A stretch of 64,000 nucleotides of DNA, taken from the NCBI GenBank assembly GCA_009768925.2, contig VHIT02000039.1, positions 1 to 64,000 on the forward strand, given 5' to 3'. A program made the translations under genes and the position numbers. Under the pieces are notes generated by a model, which worked only from the letters and a program-made list of their open reading frames with translations, did no database searches and was not told the origin of the DNA. Within the stretch, counting starts at the first letter, position 1; every line of letters begins with the position of its first letter. Below are positions 19,786 through 29,813 of this stretch, one piece after another. This stretch comes from Cryptosporidium bovis (taxonomy: Eukaryota; Apicomplexa; Conoidasida; Eucoccidiorida; Cryptosporidiidae).

Positions 19786-21870
19786 ATGAATAGAGTTTTT
19801 CAATCATTACGTCGCAAGGTATCAAATACAGAAACCAGTAATAACAATGAACAAAATAATTTACAAGGTGCAAAGAATAAATTAGATCCAAAAAACAATT
19901 CAAGTACTGATAAAAGCAATGATATTCCAGGTTCAACTGTAAATCCAGATGATGTTCAGTCTCTAAATAATACAAGTAAACTTAATTTAGCAGTTTCAGA
20001 CTCGGGAACTGCCACTCAAGATTTGAATAACGCTAGTTGTGATAATGCAGGTTTGAATAAAGATGGGAATGAATTTTTTCAACGTGATATAGAAACCTTT
20101 CTTCCAAAAATTCTTAAAAATGTGGATGGTGAGGATTTTTTACTGAACTATATCGAAGTAAATAAAGTAGATCCTATAACCAATATTATAAATGTTTCAT
20201 TTCCGCCAATTGAGTTTATTAAAACAGAGAAATTCTCGTTTCTGTACACATTTATTGAAACTAAAGACAATTTTGATAAAAAGAGCAGCAATCCTTCAGA
20301 CAATGAACACGACTCTAAAGTTAAAAATAATGACTTTTCTTTGAACAAAGACGGAACTAACGAACACCAGGAAAATAATGATGATAATAATAGTGCAAAT
20401 CACAACAGTAACAATGTTTACTTAAGTGGTACTTTATTGCCACTACCTAGTGGGCTGATTGAAATTCCAAATGGACTAATTCTAACCAAGGATCCATTTT
20501 TGTCTCTGCCATTGTTACAAAAAGCAAAAACTAATGAAGATGCACTCGAGTTAATTAAAAAAAAACTAATTGCATGTTGCATTGTTTTTAATTTTTCAAA
20601 TAACCTATTTAATAATTTAAAAGAAAAAAAAAGGGAGACTCTATTAGAACTAGTTGAATATATAAACAACAATGATCAGGTTTTTCAAGAAGATATTATT
20701 CCATATATATTATTGATGATAACTAGCAACATTTTCAGAACATTTAATCAATTGCAATCCCAAGTAGTTAATTCTAATGTATCAATTAATATTGGGAGCA
20801 ATGCAAACAATGGTGGTAACAACACTGCAACTAGTATCATAAAGAATACAAATAATAATGGGTCCAGTGGATTATTGTCGTCTACTATAAATGATTCAAA
20901 AGATGATGAACAATTGCTAGAACCAAGCTGGCCACACTTATTGGTTATTTATGAATTCTTTCTCAGATTTGTTATTAGTTCACAATTTGGAACTAAAATT
21001 GCGAAAAAATATATAGATAATTCACTTATATTGAAATTAATAGATCTATTTCAAAGTTTTGACCCACGAGAAAGAGATTATTTGAAAACAATATTACATA
21101 GAATATATGGCAAAATTATGCCTAGAAGAAGTTGTATTAGAAAAGCTATGAAATATATATTTTTAAGGGTTATTATTGATGGTGAGCCTTATAATGGCAT
21201 TGCGGAACTACTGGAAATATTTGTTTCAATTGTTAATGGTTTCACTATTCCACTTAAAGAAGAACATAAATTGTTTCTTGAAACCGCTCTTATTCCTCTA
21301 CATAAAGCTAAACATATATCATCTTTTCATCAACAACTTATTTACTGTCTTATTCAGTATATTGAAAAGGACACAAAACTTTCAGTACCAATTATTGAAG
21401 GTATACTTAAATATTGGCCAATCACAAATTCATCTAAACAAATTTTATTTTTAAATGAACTCGAAGAGCTTCTTGAAATTACACCAACTAATTATATTGA
21501 GCCAATCCTTATACCTATATTTGAAAGATTAGCTGCTTGCATTCAAAGTCCGCACTTCCATGTTGCAGAAAGGGTTCTTTATCTTTGGAATAACGAGGTT
21601 ATCGTTAATCTTATAAATGAATATAAATATGACATTTATCCTGTTTTAATTAGAGCTCTTTCATGTAATGGAAAAAAATTGCATTGGAATCCAACTGTTC
21701 ATGGACTTTCATTTGTCGTAAATAAGGTTTTATCTGAGACGGATCCTGACTTATTTTCTCAAATTATTCAACAAAATAATAGTGATAATGTCAACATTGA
21801 AATTCAAAAAAAAAAGAGAGAAGAATATTGGAAGTATATCATTGACCTTGCTGAAAGTATGGATTCATAA
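19786..21870 (+). CDS. PP2A regulatory subunit B56 (B')
   Basis: 694 aa. Targets the PP2A core phosphatase to substrates. The conserved HEAT-like B56 core spans about 290-690: WPHLLVIYEFFLRFV, IAKKYIDNSLILKLIDLF, DPRERDYLKTILHRIYGK, NGIAELLEIFVSIVNGF, PLKEEHKLFL, LKYWPITNSSKQILFLNELEE, and SPHFHVAERVLYLWNNE. Together these identify the family without doubt. The N-terminal 90 residues are Asn/Ser-rich, and Asn/Gly-rich inserts lie at about 165-215 and 330-375, placing most of the excess over human B56 (about 500-600 aa) in disordered loops. Start ATG is the first in frame. Convergent with the hydrolase; only 32 bp separate the stop codons. Confidence 0.95.
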   Translation: MNRVFQSLRRKVSNTETSNNNEQNNLQGAKNKLDPKNNSSTDKSNDIPGSTVNPDDVQSLNNTSKLNLAVSDSGTATQDLNNASCDNAGLNKDGNEFFQRDIETFLPKILKNVDGEDFLLNYIEVNKVDPITNIINVSFPPIEFIKTEKFSFLYTFIETKDNFDKKSSNPSDNEHDSKVKNNDFSLNKDGTNEHQENNDDNNSANHNSNNVYLSGTLLPLPSGLIEIPNGLILTKDPFLSLPLLQKAKTNEDALELIKKKLIACCIVFNFSNNLFNNLKEKKRETLLELVEYINNNDQVFQEDIIPYILLMITSNIFRTFNQLQSQVVNSNVSINIGSNANNGGNNTATSIIKNTNNNGSSGLLSSTINDSKDDEQLLEPSWPHLLVIYEFFLRFVISSQFGTKIAKKYIDNSLILKLIDLFQSFDPRERDYLKTILHRIYGKIMPRRSCIRKAMKYIFLRVIIDGEPYNGIAELLEIFVSIVNGFTIPLKEEHKLFLETALIPLHKAKHISSFHQQLIYCLIQYIEKDTKLSVPIIEGILKYWPITNSSKQILFLNELEELLEITPTNYIEPILIPIFERLAACIQSPHFHVAERVLYLWNNEVIVNLINEYKYDIYPVLIRALSCNGKKLHWNPTVHGLSFVVNKVLSETDPDLFSQIIQQNNSDNVNIEIQKKKREEYWKYIIDLAESMDS

Positions 21871-21902
21871 TTTTTTACCTTATGTTACTATTTTTTAATA
21901 TA

Positions 21903-23357
21903 TTAATGAATGTTGTTTCCTTCCATTACTGATAATATTTCATTATTTATAAATTCAATAGCTTTACTTCCTCCTGATAACCATGTACTACCATACTCGC
22001 CATGAAAACCTATATTTTACAAAAATAAAGAAATTAGTATTGGTATATTTATTTTGTCGTGACCTGTATTTTTTAAATATATATTTTAAAACTTACCTGT
22101 ACATATTTTTATATTAGTTTTAACTTTTATTCTTTTAAGTATTTCATACATTAATCTCCCTTCCTCATATAATATGTCGTTCTTAACTACTACTATTCCT
22201 GTTCTCGGAAATTTCTTTAAGATATTAACTGGAGTCAATAGTGGTTGTGATCTCCAGTCAAAATAACTGCTTAGGTAATTTGATTGATATTGTTTTTCAA
22301 ACCAATAGATAGCATCAGTGTTCAGGAAACCTATTTTGTAATTATAAATTTTTGATTTGGTTATACATTTTTGACACAATGAAGGATATATCAGTCCCAA
22401 ATACTTAACGCTATCTATCCAATTGCAATGATAATAACGTTTTCTATAAGATGCATTATTATTTTCTCCTTTTAATTCTTCTCTTAAATTTAAGCATGAT
22501 GCTATTGAAGATGTTGCCAAATTGCCACCAGCTGAATCACCTAAAATAACCAGTTTATTTGGGTTCAACCCCAATTTATTTGCATTGTTAAATATCCAGG
22601 AGATTGAAAGTATCACGTCTTCAAGTGGGATAGGATATTTCCATTTAGGAGATTTTCTATATTCTATAAAAAAAACCACACTTGGATTTGATGATTTACC
22701 TAACTCTACTGCATGTTTTTTTAATATATTTTGGTAAGATCCCATATCTCCGAAAACAAAACCACCACCATGAATATATATGACAATATTCGGATCGCTA
22801 ACATCGGTATTAGTGTTACTATTGTTGTTTATCTTTAAATCATTATTCTCGTATATGGTTTTTACTTTTGAATTTTGAAAATATACACTGGTACATAAAT
22901 TCTTAATGTTACAATGTACTGGCTTTGTGAATTTTTCTCTCAAGTGATATTTTTTTTCTAACAATTCCTTACTAACTAATATACTCACAAATATTTCATC
23001 TTTAATTTTGTTTTCCTTCATACCAAAAGACAAGCCGTCAACTAATTCCCTATACTCCTCTATCTCAACCAAATACTTATCTTTAATTTCTTTTCTGTTC
23101 GGATCTGAGTACTCACTTAATACACTCCATTCGTCTGTTCCTCCATTTCCAATACTATGTTTAACTATTAATCCAAGCCCATCATTGCTTTGGAATCCAT
23201 AAATCAAATAGCTAAGCAAATTGTACTCTTTTTTTCTATAACTCTCAATATCTTCATCACTGTCTAGTGATGATATACCTGCAATATAAGTTGTGTACAA
23301 ATATATTACTTTCCCGAGCAAATTTTCTGCTACCGTTAAATCTTCATTGTTTAACAT
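21903..23357 (-). CDS. Alpha/beta-hydrolase (HSL/carboxylesterase-like), two exons
   Basis: Predicted 455 aa. Exon 1 is 22097-23357 and exon 2 is 21903-22009, joined at phase 1 across an 87-bp intron (donor CAG/GTAAGT, acceptor ATATAG). Read unspliced, the protein would stop at 22086 soon after TNIKICTG and lack its catalytic His. Visible: oxyanion motif HGGGF 196-200, nucleophile Ser275 in GDSAGG, acid in KNDILYEEG, and His423 in GFHG from exon 2, a complete triad in the expected order. The HGGG/GDSAGG pairing is that of the hormone-sensitive-lipase/arylacetamide-deacetylase group, so an ester of unknown identity is the likely substrate. No signal peptide. The N-terminal 180 residues are not recognised. 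Confidence 0.88.
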
Positions 23358-23903
23358 TAGCTGGTAAATTACACTTTAAAAATTATTTATATAATAAATC
23401 AAGTTAATTACTCATAAACTTACCATATAAATACAATTAACACCAACAAATAGTACCTATTTACTGCTCTAATCAAAGAGGTGCAACAATTCATTTTGAA
23501 TATTTAAATGTCAATATATATTTATAAATGTATATTCACTTTTTATTTTGAAGATCAAAATTAATTACTAACAAAATATCATATTTAAAAGCCTAATAAT
23601 AAATTAATTAAATTTTGTTATATATTTACTAACCTTCCATATAAAAAAACGTGTTTTATATGGAGGTCTATTATGCATGCATAATGTATGGGCCGGTATT
23701 ACGTGTCAAGTGGAAAAGTAAAAATAAATTAACAAGAAGAAAAGGAAGTTGAAAATATAGAACAAAAATTAATTTTAATATGTTGTTATTACTATTCATT
23801 TTATCTCTTTATACAATATATTAAAATAAAGAAAACTATCTAGTATTCTTATTTACATTGTTTCCAAGTACACATATATGCCGAGAGAAAACTGTTTTCT
23901 TGT
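23358..23903. other. Intergenic, 546 bp, with ApiAP2-like palindrome
   Basis: Upstream of the hydrolase and downstream of the NF-YC-like gene, both on the minus strand, so it should hold the hydrolase promoter. A perfect 16-bp palindrome ATTATGCATGCATAAT lies at 23670-23685. No gene seen. Confidence 0.55.
23670..23685. promoter_or_regulatory. TGCATGCA palindrome (ApiAP2-type site)
   Basis: Perfect palindrome centred on TGCATGCA, the motif bound by one ApiAP2 group in Apicomplexa. It is about 313 bp upstream of the hydrolase ATG (minus strand). Function inferred from motif only. Confidence 0.5.
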
Positions 23904-24923
23904 CTAGTTTGGAAAAGAACTGTCAATGTAAATTTGGGTAATATCGTAGTTTTGGTTAATATTTCTCCTGTAAGAAGGTAAATATTGTTGAGATGAATCA
24001 TTTTTATAGTTATAATTGATGCTTTGGTTATAATTGTGTTTAAATTCATTCTCTGCGGAAAAACTTAAGTTACAGTTGAAATTATCTTGGTTTTCAGATT
24101 CGACACTCTGAGTCACAGTTTTAAATATAGGTGAGATTTTATTGATAGTTTTTTCTTCTTTGTAATTGTTATAATTCTTGAATGATGAATCATCAAAAAT
24201 AAACTCATTTTTAAGTTCGCTCTTTTCAAGTAAATTCTTTATTCTTAGGTCCTTAGTCAACCCCAATTTAATGTCCTGTACTTGCAATATTCTTCTTTTT
24301 GATAATTTTGTAAAACTCCAAGCATGGTCAGTCAGATCTCTTACGAACAGTTCACATGCTATTGCAAGTAGTGCAGGAACTTCGCTTCCAATCAAGTTAT
24401 TAAGTAGACCAGAAAGTTTCAATATTCTTTTGATTTTTGTATGGGGCAGACTCTTGCTAAGTATCTTTAGTTCATCTTTTGTAAACGCTGACATTTTGGA
24501 GTATCTTGTTTGAAAAAATGACATGTTATTATTCTTTAATGTACTTTTCATGTCTTTTTCTTTAAACGATGGTGATTGAAATGTACAATTCGTTGAACAT
24601 TCTGATCTAGAAGATGTTGAAAATGGAGAAAACAACTTCATGTCATGAATTCCACCTATATTGTTATTTATTATTCCATGTTTTGATAAGTTACTAACAC
24701 TAGTCATCTCATATTTTTCTTCTGAATCACCTAGTCCTCCCTCAAATTCACTTGGATCTTGTCTATTCTGAACTTGATTTATTCTAATATAGTCGTTTTT
24801 ATTAACATAATCGTTTGTTTCTCTTTCATTATTAACTAACAAACTATCAACATTATAGTCAGAAAGGGACAGCTGGGAGGTGCCGTATAAGTTAGAACCA
24901 AGGTAATTCTCATCACTAAACAT
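23904..24923 (-). CDS. NF-YC/HAP5-like histone-fold protein
   Basis: 339 aa. Residues about 159-222 form a histone fold: SLPHTKIKRILKLSG, SEVPALLAIACELFVRDLTDHAW and KRRILQVQDIKLGL. The LP-x-[AT]-[RK]-IK[RK]I[ML]K start and the RRxLQxxDI block are shared with NF-YC, a subunit of the CCAAT-binding factor, and with its paralogues (DRAP1, CHRAC/POLE subunits). It usually pairs with an NF-YB-type partner, which is not in the window. The N-terminal 150 and C-terminal 110 residues are Asn/Ser-rich and unconserved. NF-YC is my first choice, but a Dr1-associated or chromatin-accessibility subunit cannot be excluded. Confidence 0.72.
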   Translation of the reverse strand: MFSDENYLGSNLYGTSQLSLSDYNVDSLLVNNERETNDYVNKNDYIRINQVQNRQDPSEFEGGLGDSEEKYEMTSVSNLSKHGIINNNIGGIHDMKLFSPFSTSSRSECSTNCTFQSPSFKEKDMKSTLKNNNMSFFQTRYSKMSAFTKDELKILSKSLPHTKIKRILKLSGLLNNLIGSEVPALLAIACELFVRDLTDHAWSFTKLSKRRILQVQDIKLGLTKDLRIKNLLEKSELKNEFIFDDSSFKNYNNYKEEKTINKISPIFKTVTQSVESENQDNFNCNLSFSAENEFKHNYNQSINYNYKNDSSQQYLPSYRRNINQNYDITQIYIDSSFPN

Positions 24924-25516
24924 CTCAAATTACGCCTTTAAACGGTATTTCACACTTAATAAGAGTATACACACAAATAGAGGTACGATTCTCTGTCTAA
25001 AAGATCAAATAGAAGAGGGGGGAGGGGTTGTAGAGCGGAATATTAAGCAATCGATAAATGACTCAAAAATAAATAAAATACCTTACTTTGATATCAAAAT
25101 AAACAGTTTCCTAACAACAAATTTTAAATCAAACAGAAAATTATCATGCTCATCTAATTCTCATATATTTACCATTTTATTCTAAATATACGACCATTAA
25201 AATTAAGGGACCTAAATTAATCCTTTACTTGTATTGCGCCACTCGGAATTTTTATCTGGTCAAGGCAATCATTTGACTTATTAAATAGTGTGATTAATGA
25301 TACTTATTAAGCAGGCCAGTACAAAAAGTGAATACATGACTAAAGTTTTACTTTGAATGGTTTACTTGACTTGGAGTGGGTTTTAGCGATAAATAGTGTC
25401 AGAACAAATATTTATGAGAAAAAAGGTCGTATTATCGTCTCAAGACGGTTCTAATTTAAAAAGCTTTAAATAAGAATTTCTTATAAGCTACGCAGTTACT
25501 AATCCGTATAAACGAT
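24924..25516. other. Intergenic, 593 bp, with G-rich element
   Basis: Promoter side of the NF-YC-like gene and 3' side of RAB11. It contains GAGGGGGGAGGGG at about 25015-25027, about 95 bp upstream of the NF-YC-like ATG, a G-box-like element. No coding exon seen. Confidence 0.5.
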
Positions 25517-26386
25517 CTAACAGCAAAATCTTTTTTTATTTCCTTTGGAATTTAAGTCAACTTTAACAGGATCCACACGTACACCGTGAGTAGCTCCAAT
25601 AGGAAGTGTTGTTTTGCTTAAATCATGTTGATTGGCTGCAAGCTGTCTCTCGCTTCTTAAAGTGTATATTTCTGACAATATGCGATGGAAAGCCTGATCT
25701 ACGTTAGATGAATTGAGAGCAGAAGCCTCCATACATGCCATTCCCTCCTTCTCTGAGAAAGAACATGCTTCCTCTTGGGTAACTGTTCTTAGGTTCTTGA
25801 GATCAGACTTGTTACCAACAAGTAATACAACAATATTTGGATCGGCATGGTCTCTTAATTCTTTAAGCCACCTCTCAACATTCTCAAAAGAAGATCTCTT
25901 AGATATGTCATAAACTAATAACGCTCCAACTGCACCTCTATAATACGCTGAAGTTATAGCTCTGTACCTTTCCTGTCCAGCAGTGTCCCAAATTTGAGCT
26001 TTTATAACTTTCCCCTCCGTAATGATACTCTTTGTCGCAAACTCAACGCCTATCGTCGATTTAGATTCTAAATTAAATTCGTCCCTTGTAAACCTGAAAA
26101 AATAAAGTTGAACAAAGTTATATCTAAATTAACATCCAGTATCCAAAAGAAAAAACATATTTATATCGAAAGATCATATATTTTTCTTCAGATACTATCT
26201 AAAAGTTTGTAAATCAAAATTACCTTGATAATAAATTGGATTTTCCTACTCCAGAATCACCTATCAGCACAACTAAATGAAATTCAAGGTTATTATTTGT
26301 GTGTTAATTCAATTAATAAACTATATAAAAATTAATTAAAACTTACTTTTATAAAGATAATCGTAATGTTCGTCTTTAGAACTCAT
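25517..26386 (-). CDS. RAB11: Small GTPase RAB11, three exons
   Basis: 221 aa in three exons: 26347-26386, 26224-26272 and 25517-26093 (introns 74 and 130 bp, GTAAGT and GTAATT donors). Rab11 controls recycling-endosome and Golgi-derived traffic; in Apicomplexa it is tied to cytokinesis and surface delivery. Nucleotide motifs: GDSGVGKS 18-25, switch I STIGVEF with Thr43, WDTAGQE 65-71, NKSD and ETSAL-like EASAL. Rab11 is indicated by [33 protein letters not shown] and [14 protein letters not shown]. The C-terminus ends RFCC, a double-Cys geranylgeranylation site. Residues before it are longer than animal Rab11 but follow the hypervariable-tail pattern. The small first exons are missed by ORF-only reading. 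Confidence 0.95.
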
Positions 26387-27051
26387 CTTCCACGACAAAA
26401 AATTGTCCTTATATGTAAAGTTTCCCCTTATTTATATAGTTTAGTGTTGAAAAATTACACTTATATCTTAAATCTCAAAACCTCTAAACTAAATATGTAC
26501 TATATAAACTAGCCACCTTTTGAAATAGATTAAACACTCAATATTACTGTATTCCACAAGGTTATACAAAATATGTTCACTATACAAAACATCAAAATAC
26601 ATACGTTTATTTACTTCTCTACCTTACAGTTACAATTACTTTTTGACAAAACCCTGTTAAAGTGTAAAGTTGCGATTTACTTCCAAGATATTGTGTATGC
26701 AAAAAAATAAGGTAGAAAAATGAGGAAAAAAAGTAATGAGATAGAATTTTGGAGCCAATTACCTATCAGTAAATTGTTTATATTATTATCTTCACTATTC
26801 TATCACTTAATTTTGGTCTCACTCTTTTCTTCCTATTACTACATATCCTTTTTTCTCTTTATTATGCCGAGCAACTTTATGAGGGGAAATTTTTCTGAAT
26901 TGGCGCCAATATTGTTTCCGTCTAATAACCAATACCATGCAAAAAACGCAGTTACAATAAAGGAGAACATCCCTAACTGAGAAAGAAAGAGTAGGAAAGA
27001 GTTGGTCAAGTTAAAACACTATTCATGAGATTAATACTTTTTGAGATGAAT
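26387..27051. promoter_or_regulatory. Intergenic, 665 bp, RAB11 promoter side
   Basis: Contains a perfect 12-bp palindrome ATTGGCGCCAAT at 26899-26910, about 513 bp upstream of the RAB11 ATG. An 86-codon plus-strand ATG ORF (26720-26980) covers the motif, is Phe/Leu/Ser-rich, has no recognised homology and is not accepted as a gene. Confidence 0.5.
26899..26910. promoter_or_regulatory. E2F/DP1-like palindrome ATTGGCGCCAAT
   Basis: Best match in the window, together with 30088-30097, to the E2F-type TTGGCGCCAA motif reported as the most widespread Cryptosporidium upstream motif. Function inferred. Confidence 0.55.
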
Positions 27052-27652
27052 TTATTTAAAGGAAAAAATATTTAAGGAGTAACTATGTTGTATAAGTAAC
27101 AAATATACACCTTTCACTAAATCTATATCAAGAGGACCAGTGATAATAGTGACTTTATAAAAACACTTTTTCAGATTGCGTTTTACATGTTCAATGTACG
27201 TCTGTTCACTTAAAATTTGAGATATCAATTCTCTTTGAGATTCTTCTTTTATTATTTTTTTCATTTCTATCGAATAATTCGCAAAACTCGTTATATCCCA
27301 AGTCAATTCTCAGTAAAGACGATTCTAAGATGTTATTGTCTTTATTAATCTCAGAAGATTTATCGTATTCCTCATTGTTTCTTTCAGTATCTATGCCTTT
27401 TGTAGTGTATAAATCCAACCAATTACTTTGAATTGTTTTGAAATCTTTTTTGTGACCATACTTTCCCCAGAGAAGAATGGTATCAATTTCTTTAGTGACC
27501 AATTTAAATTCAAATGTTTCATTCAATTTTTCCAAATCTTTACGTGATATCCTATTATTTTTGTCACTACTTCCAGTAATAAGAACCCATATTTGGTCTT
27601 TAGTTTCCTTTTCCTTTCTCGCTAACTCTATTATTTCCTCAGAAAAAGACAT
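27052..27652 (-). CDS. Unknown protein with apparent +1 frameshift
   Basis: An ATG ORF of 148 codons (27206-27652) overlaps a second minus-strand frame (27052-27306) that has no ATG start of its own. The downstream frame reads like natural coding sequence (KKIIKEESQRELISQILSE, then YKVTIITGPLDIDLVKG). The switch point fits a run of seven A on the minus strand (T run 27255-27261): with six, one 199-residue ORF would result. I see no GTAAGT-like donor that could explain the change by splicing. Possible explanations are a sequencing or assembly error, a recent null mutation, or ribosomal frameshifting. The protein begins MSFSEEIIELARKEKE and contains DKNNRISRKDLEKL, which weakly recalls an EF-hand loop but does not satisfy the pattern. 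Function unknown. Confidence 0.5.
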
Positions 27653-27947
27653 TGTTAGTGGTTAATTTAAACTTTCATTTGTGGCAATGTATACACATAA
27701 ATCTACATGCAAGCTCTGATTAAATTTGTGAACTGTTATATACAAAAGAACGAGAAAATGGCGAATAAAGTTGAATCCTTAAAGAACCAACATATATAAA
27801 CTAATTGTTTAATCAAATAATTCTAAAAATATATCCTACTTTGTCAAATATAGAAGGAAAACTTATCAGTTCACAACAATAAACAAAATTTGTTTATTTG
27901 AAACCTTGGAAAAAAAAAATTCTAGTCTAAGCGCCAATGTTTTTTGA

Positions 27948-29813
27948 CTATGTTATAAAAGAAAAATTGTGTGATGACTGAAATACATGTTTTGAACGAA
28001 CCCAGTCAATAAAATGATCAATAACCTCTTTTCTAGATGACGCATCCATATTTCTGAATACTTCAAGATTTAATTTCCTTTCTGCAAAGTTTTGTTGATA
28101 CAATTTTGGGAGTGGGAAATTTTGAACTTCTGTCAACTTGTTGGGTTCAGAGTCATCAATAACCATTAACTCCAGAACATAAAGTTTCTTTGGTTCGATA
28201 ATATTGAAGCTGCTGTTAAATAAAATAGGAAAACACCAATTTTCAGTAAGAAGGCCATTTTCACTTGAACAAAGATAAGATGTTTTTCTGTTTGTACAAT
28301 GAATATTAAAAGGACCCAAATAAATGTTATTTGAATTTATAATAGATGGCGAAAATTGAGAATGTATAAAAATATTGCAGTTTAAGCATTGCCTTAGAGC
28401 TATCGACATGCAGTCTGAGTGAATATTAATTCCAGTACAATTTTCTACTCTAATATTCCCAATTAGGTCTAGGCAATATACATTACAATCTGTACAATTA
28501 ACCAAATATAATACTCCAATAGGTTTTGTAATAAATAAGTTCAAATGACAAGAGTTCGCCGTCATTACGTTATGGATATCGTCTGAATAAATAATCTCTT
28601 CTCTTCCACTATATTTGCGTTTATCAAAAAAAGAATCAGAATTATTTACATAACTGCTGGTAATATTTTCGTCATTATTTTCATTGCTGCCTTCTATACC
28701 TTCCAATAAAATATATTTATTTAATGAGTTAACCACCTTTTTAGATAAATAATAAGTTACTTCTTCATTTTTTGTTCCATTGGTCTCATTTATTATATAG
28801 AAACTCTCCATGAATTGAAAATTTATCATTTTTGAACTCTTATTTAGTAGAATGCATATTATCATTTCATTAGAACTTTCAGGTAGCAAATGGTAGTTAA
28901 AGTAGTCAATGGAAAAAGATTTTAGTTTAATTTTATTATTTTCAGTATAAATTTGTTCGTTTGATCCGTCAGCTCTTACTGGAATACTAATAAAAAACAA
29001 ATTAAATAGTTCCATGCCATTATCACTTTCAATAGAATCCCCTTTCCTAATAAATAGTGGATTAATTCTCAACAAAATGGATAAATTTCTTTGAAAGTAT
29101 TTTATTATTGTAATATAGCTCTCTTTAGAATATATTCCACTAGTTTTATCAAATTCATTAAAACGAGAGTTATTCCCTGAAAATATAAATTGTATTAAAA
29201 CGAACATGGCAAAAATTTCAGTTAAAACCTCTATTCTTTCGCCATATGAATTATAATATAACTTTTCTCTCACTTTATTGCTTAAATTTTCATTTAATTT
29301 ATCCCTAAAGTTGTCATTTAATACCGAACTGTTATTTTTTTCTTTTTTAATGCCAGGATTTTTTGTCCATCGATAAAAGCACTTTTTAACACTATTATCT
29401 TTTCCAAGGTCACTGAATTCGCTGGATTTTGTTCTAGTATTATCTTCCAGGACTAAATTCCCAACCAAATTTACCCAATAAAGACTTAAATTGCTAGAAC
29501 TAAACAAATATAACTTCTCAACTTCTTGAATTCCAAGAAGCCTTTTTTTCAAACTCCAGAATGCGTAACTTAAATTAAATTCATTGCTTTCACTTTTATT
29601 GTCGTCAGATCTTTTTCCAAGCATTAATTCTTGTCCAATAACAAAATTTTTCCATGTTTCGAACCCTAAAAATACAGAATTACCACTGAACTCCTTCAAT
29701 AATGAAAGATAAAGATATAGCACATCCTCACCCCGAGATGTCGCCTCCTTTAATTCAAGTCCAATATAAAGTTGTAATATAAATTCCACTTTTGGGATTA
29801 GCACCAAATTCAT
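27948..29813 (-). CDS. TBCC domain-containing protein 1-like (TBCCD1)
   Basis: 621 aa; human TBCCD1 is about 557. The family is related to tubulin cofactor C and RP2 and in animals and algae acts at the centrosome/basal body in organelle positioning. The C-CAP/TBCC beta-helix repeats lie at about 415-510: NCTDCNVYCLDLIGNIRVENC and SIALRQCLNCNIFIHSQ show the Cys/Asn ladder. The downstream part aligns by eye with TBCCD1: YLGPFNIHC (FAPFHTHY), NWCFPILF, LPKLYQQNFAERKLNLEVF and a final helix ending DHFIDWV. The catalytic arginine of cofactor C is not evident, as in TBCCD1. The N-terminal half is helical with Asn-rich inserts and is poorly conserved. Upstream half-site AGCGCCAA at 27930 lies past its 3' end and belongs to other genes. 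Confidence 0.8.
   Translation of the reverse strand: MNLVLIPKVEFILQLYIGLELKEATSRGEDVLYLYLSLLKEFSGNSVFLGFETWKNFVIGQELMLGKRSDDNKSESNEFNLSYAFWSLKKRLLGIQEVEKLYLFSSSNLSLYWVNLVGNLVLEDNTRTKSSEFSDLGKDNSVKKCFYRWTKNPGIKKEKNNSSVLNDNFRDKLNENLSNKVREKLYYNSYGERIEVLTEIFAMFVLIQFIFSGNNSRFNEFDKTSGIYSKESYITIIKYFQRNLSILLRINPLFIRKGDSIESDNGMELFNLFFISIPVRADGSNEQIYTENNKIKLKSFSIDYFNYHLLPESSNEMIICILLNKSSKMINFQFMESFYIINETNGTKNEEVTYYLSKKVVNSLNKYILLEGIEGSNENNDENITSSYVNNSDSFFDKRKYSGREEIIYSDDIHNVMTANSCHLNLFITKPIGVLYLVNCTDCNVYCLDLIGNIRVENCTGINIHSDCMSIALRQCLNCNIFIHSQFSPSIINSNNIYLGPFNIHCTNRKTSYLCSSENGLLTENWCFPILFNSSFNIIEPKKLYVLELMVIDDSEPNKLTEVQNFPLPKLYQQNFAERKLNLEVFRNMDASSRKEVIDHFIDWVRSKHVFQSSHNFSFIT

Noticed and set aside
26720-26980. 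86-codon plus-strand ORF upstream of RAB11
   Set aside because: ATG ORF of Phe/Leu/Ser-rich composition with no recognised domain, lying over an E2F-like promoter motif; more likely promoter sequence than a gene.
27052-27652. EF-hand in the frameshifted gene
   Set aside because: DKNNRISRKDLE lacks the Gly at loop position 6 and acidic residue pattern needed for calcium binding.
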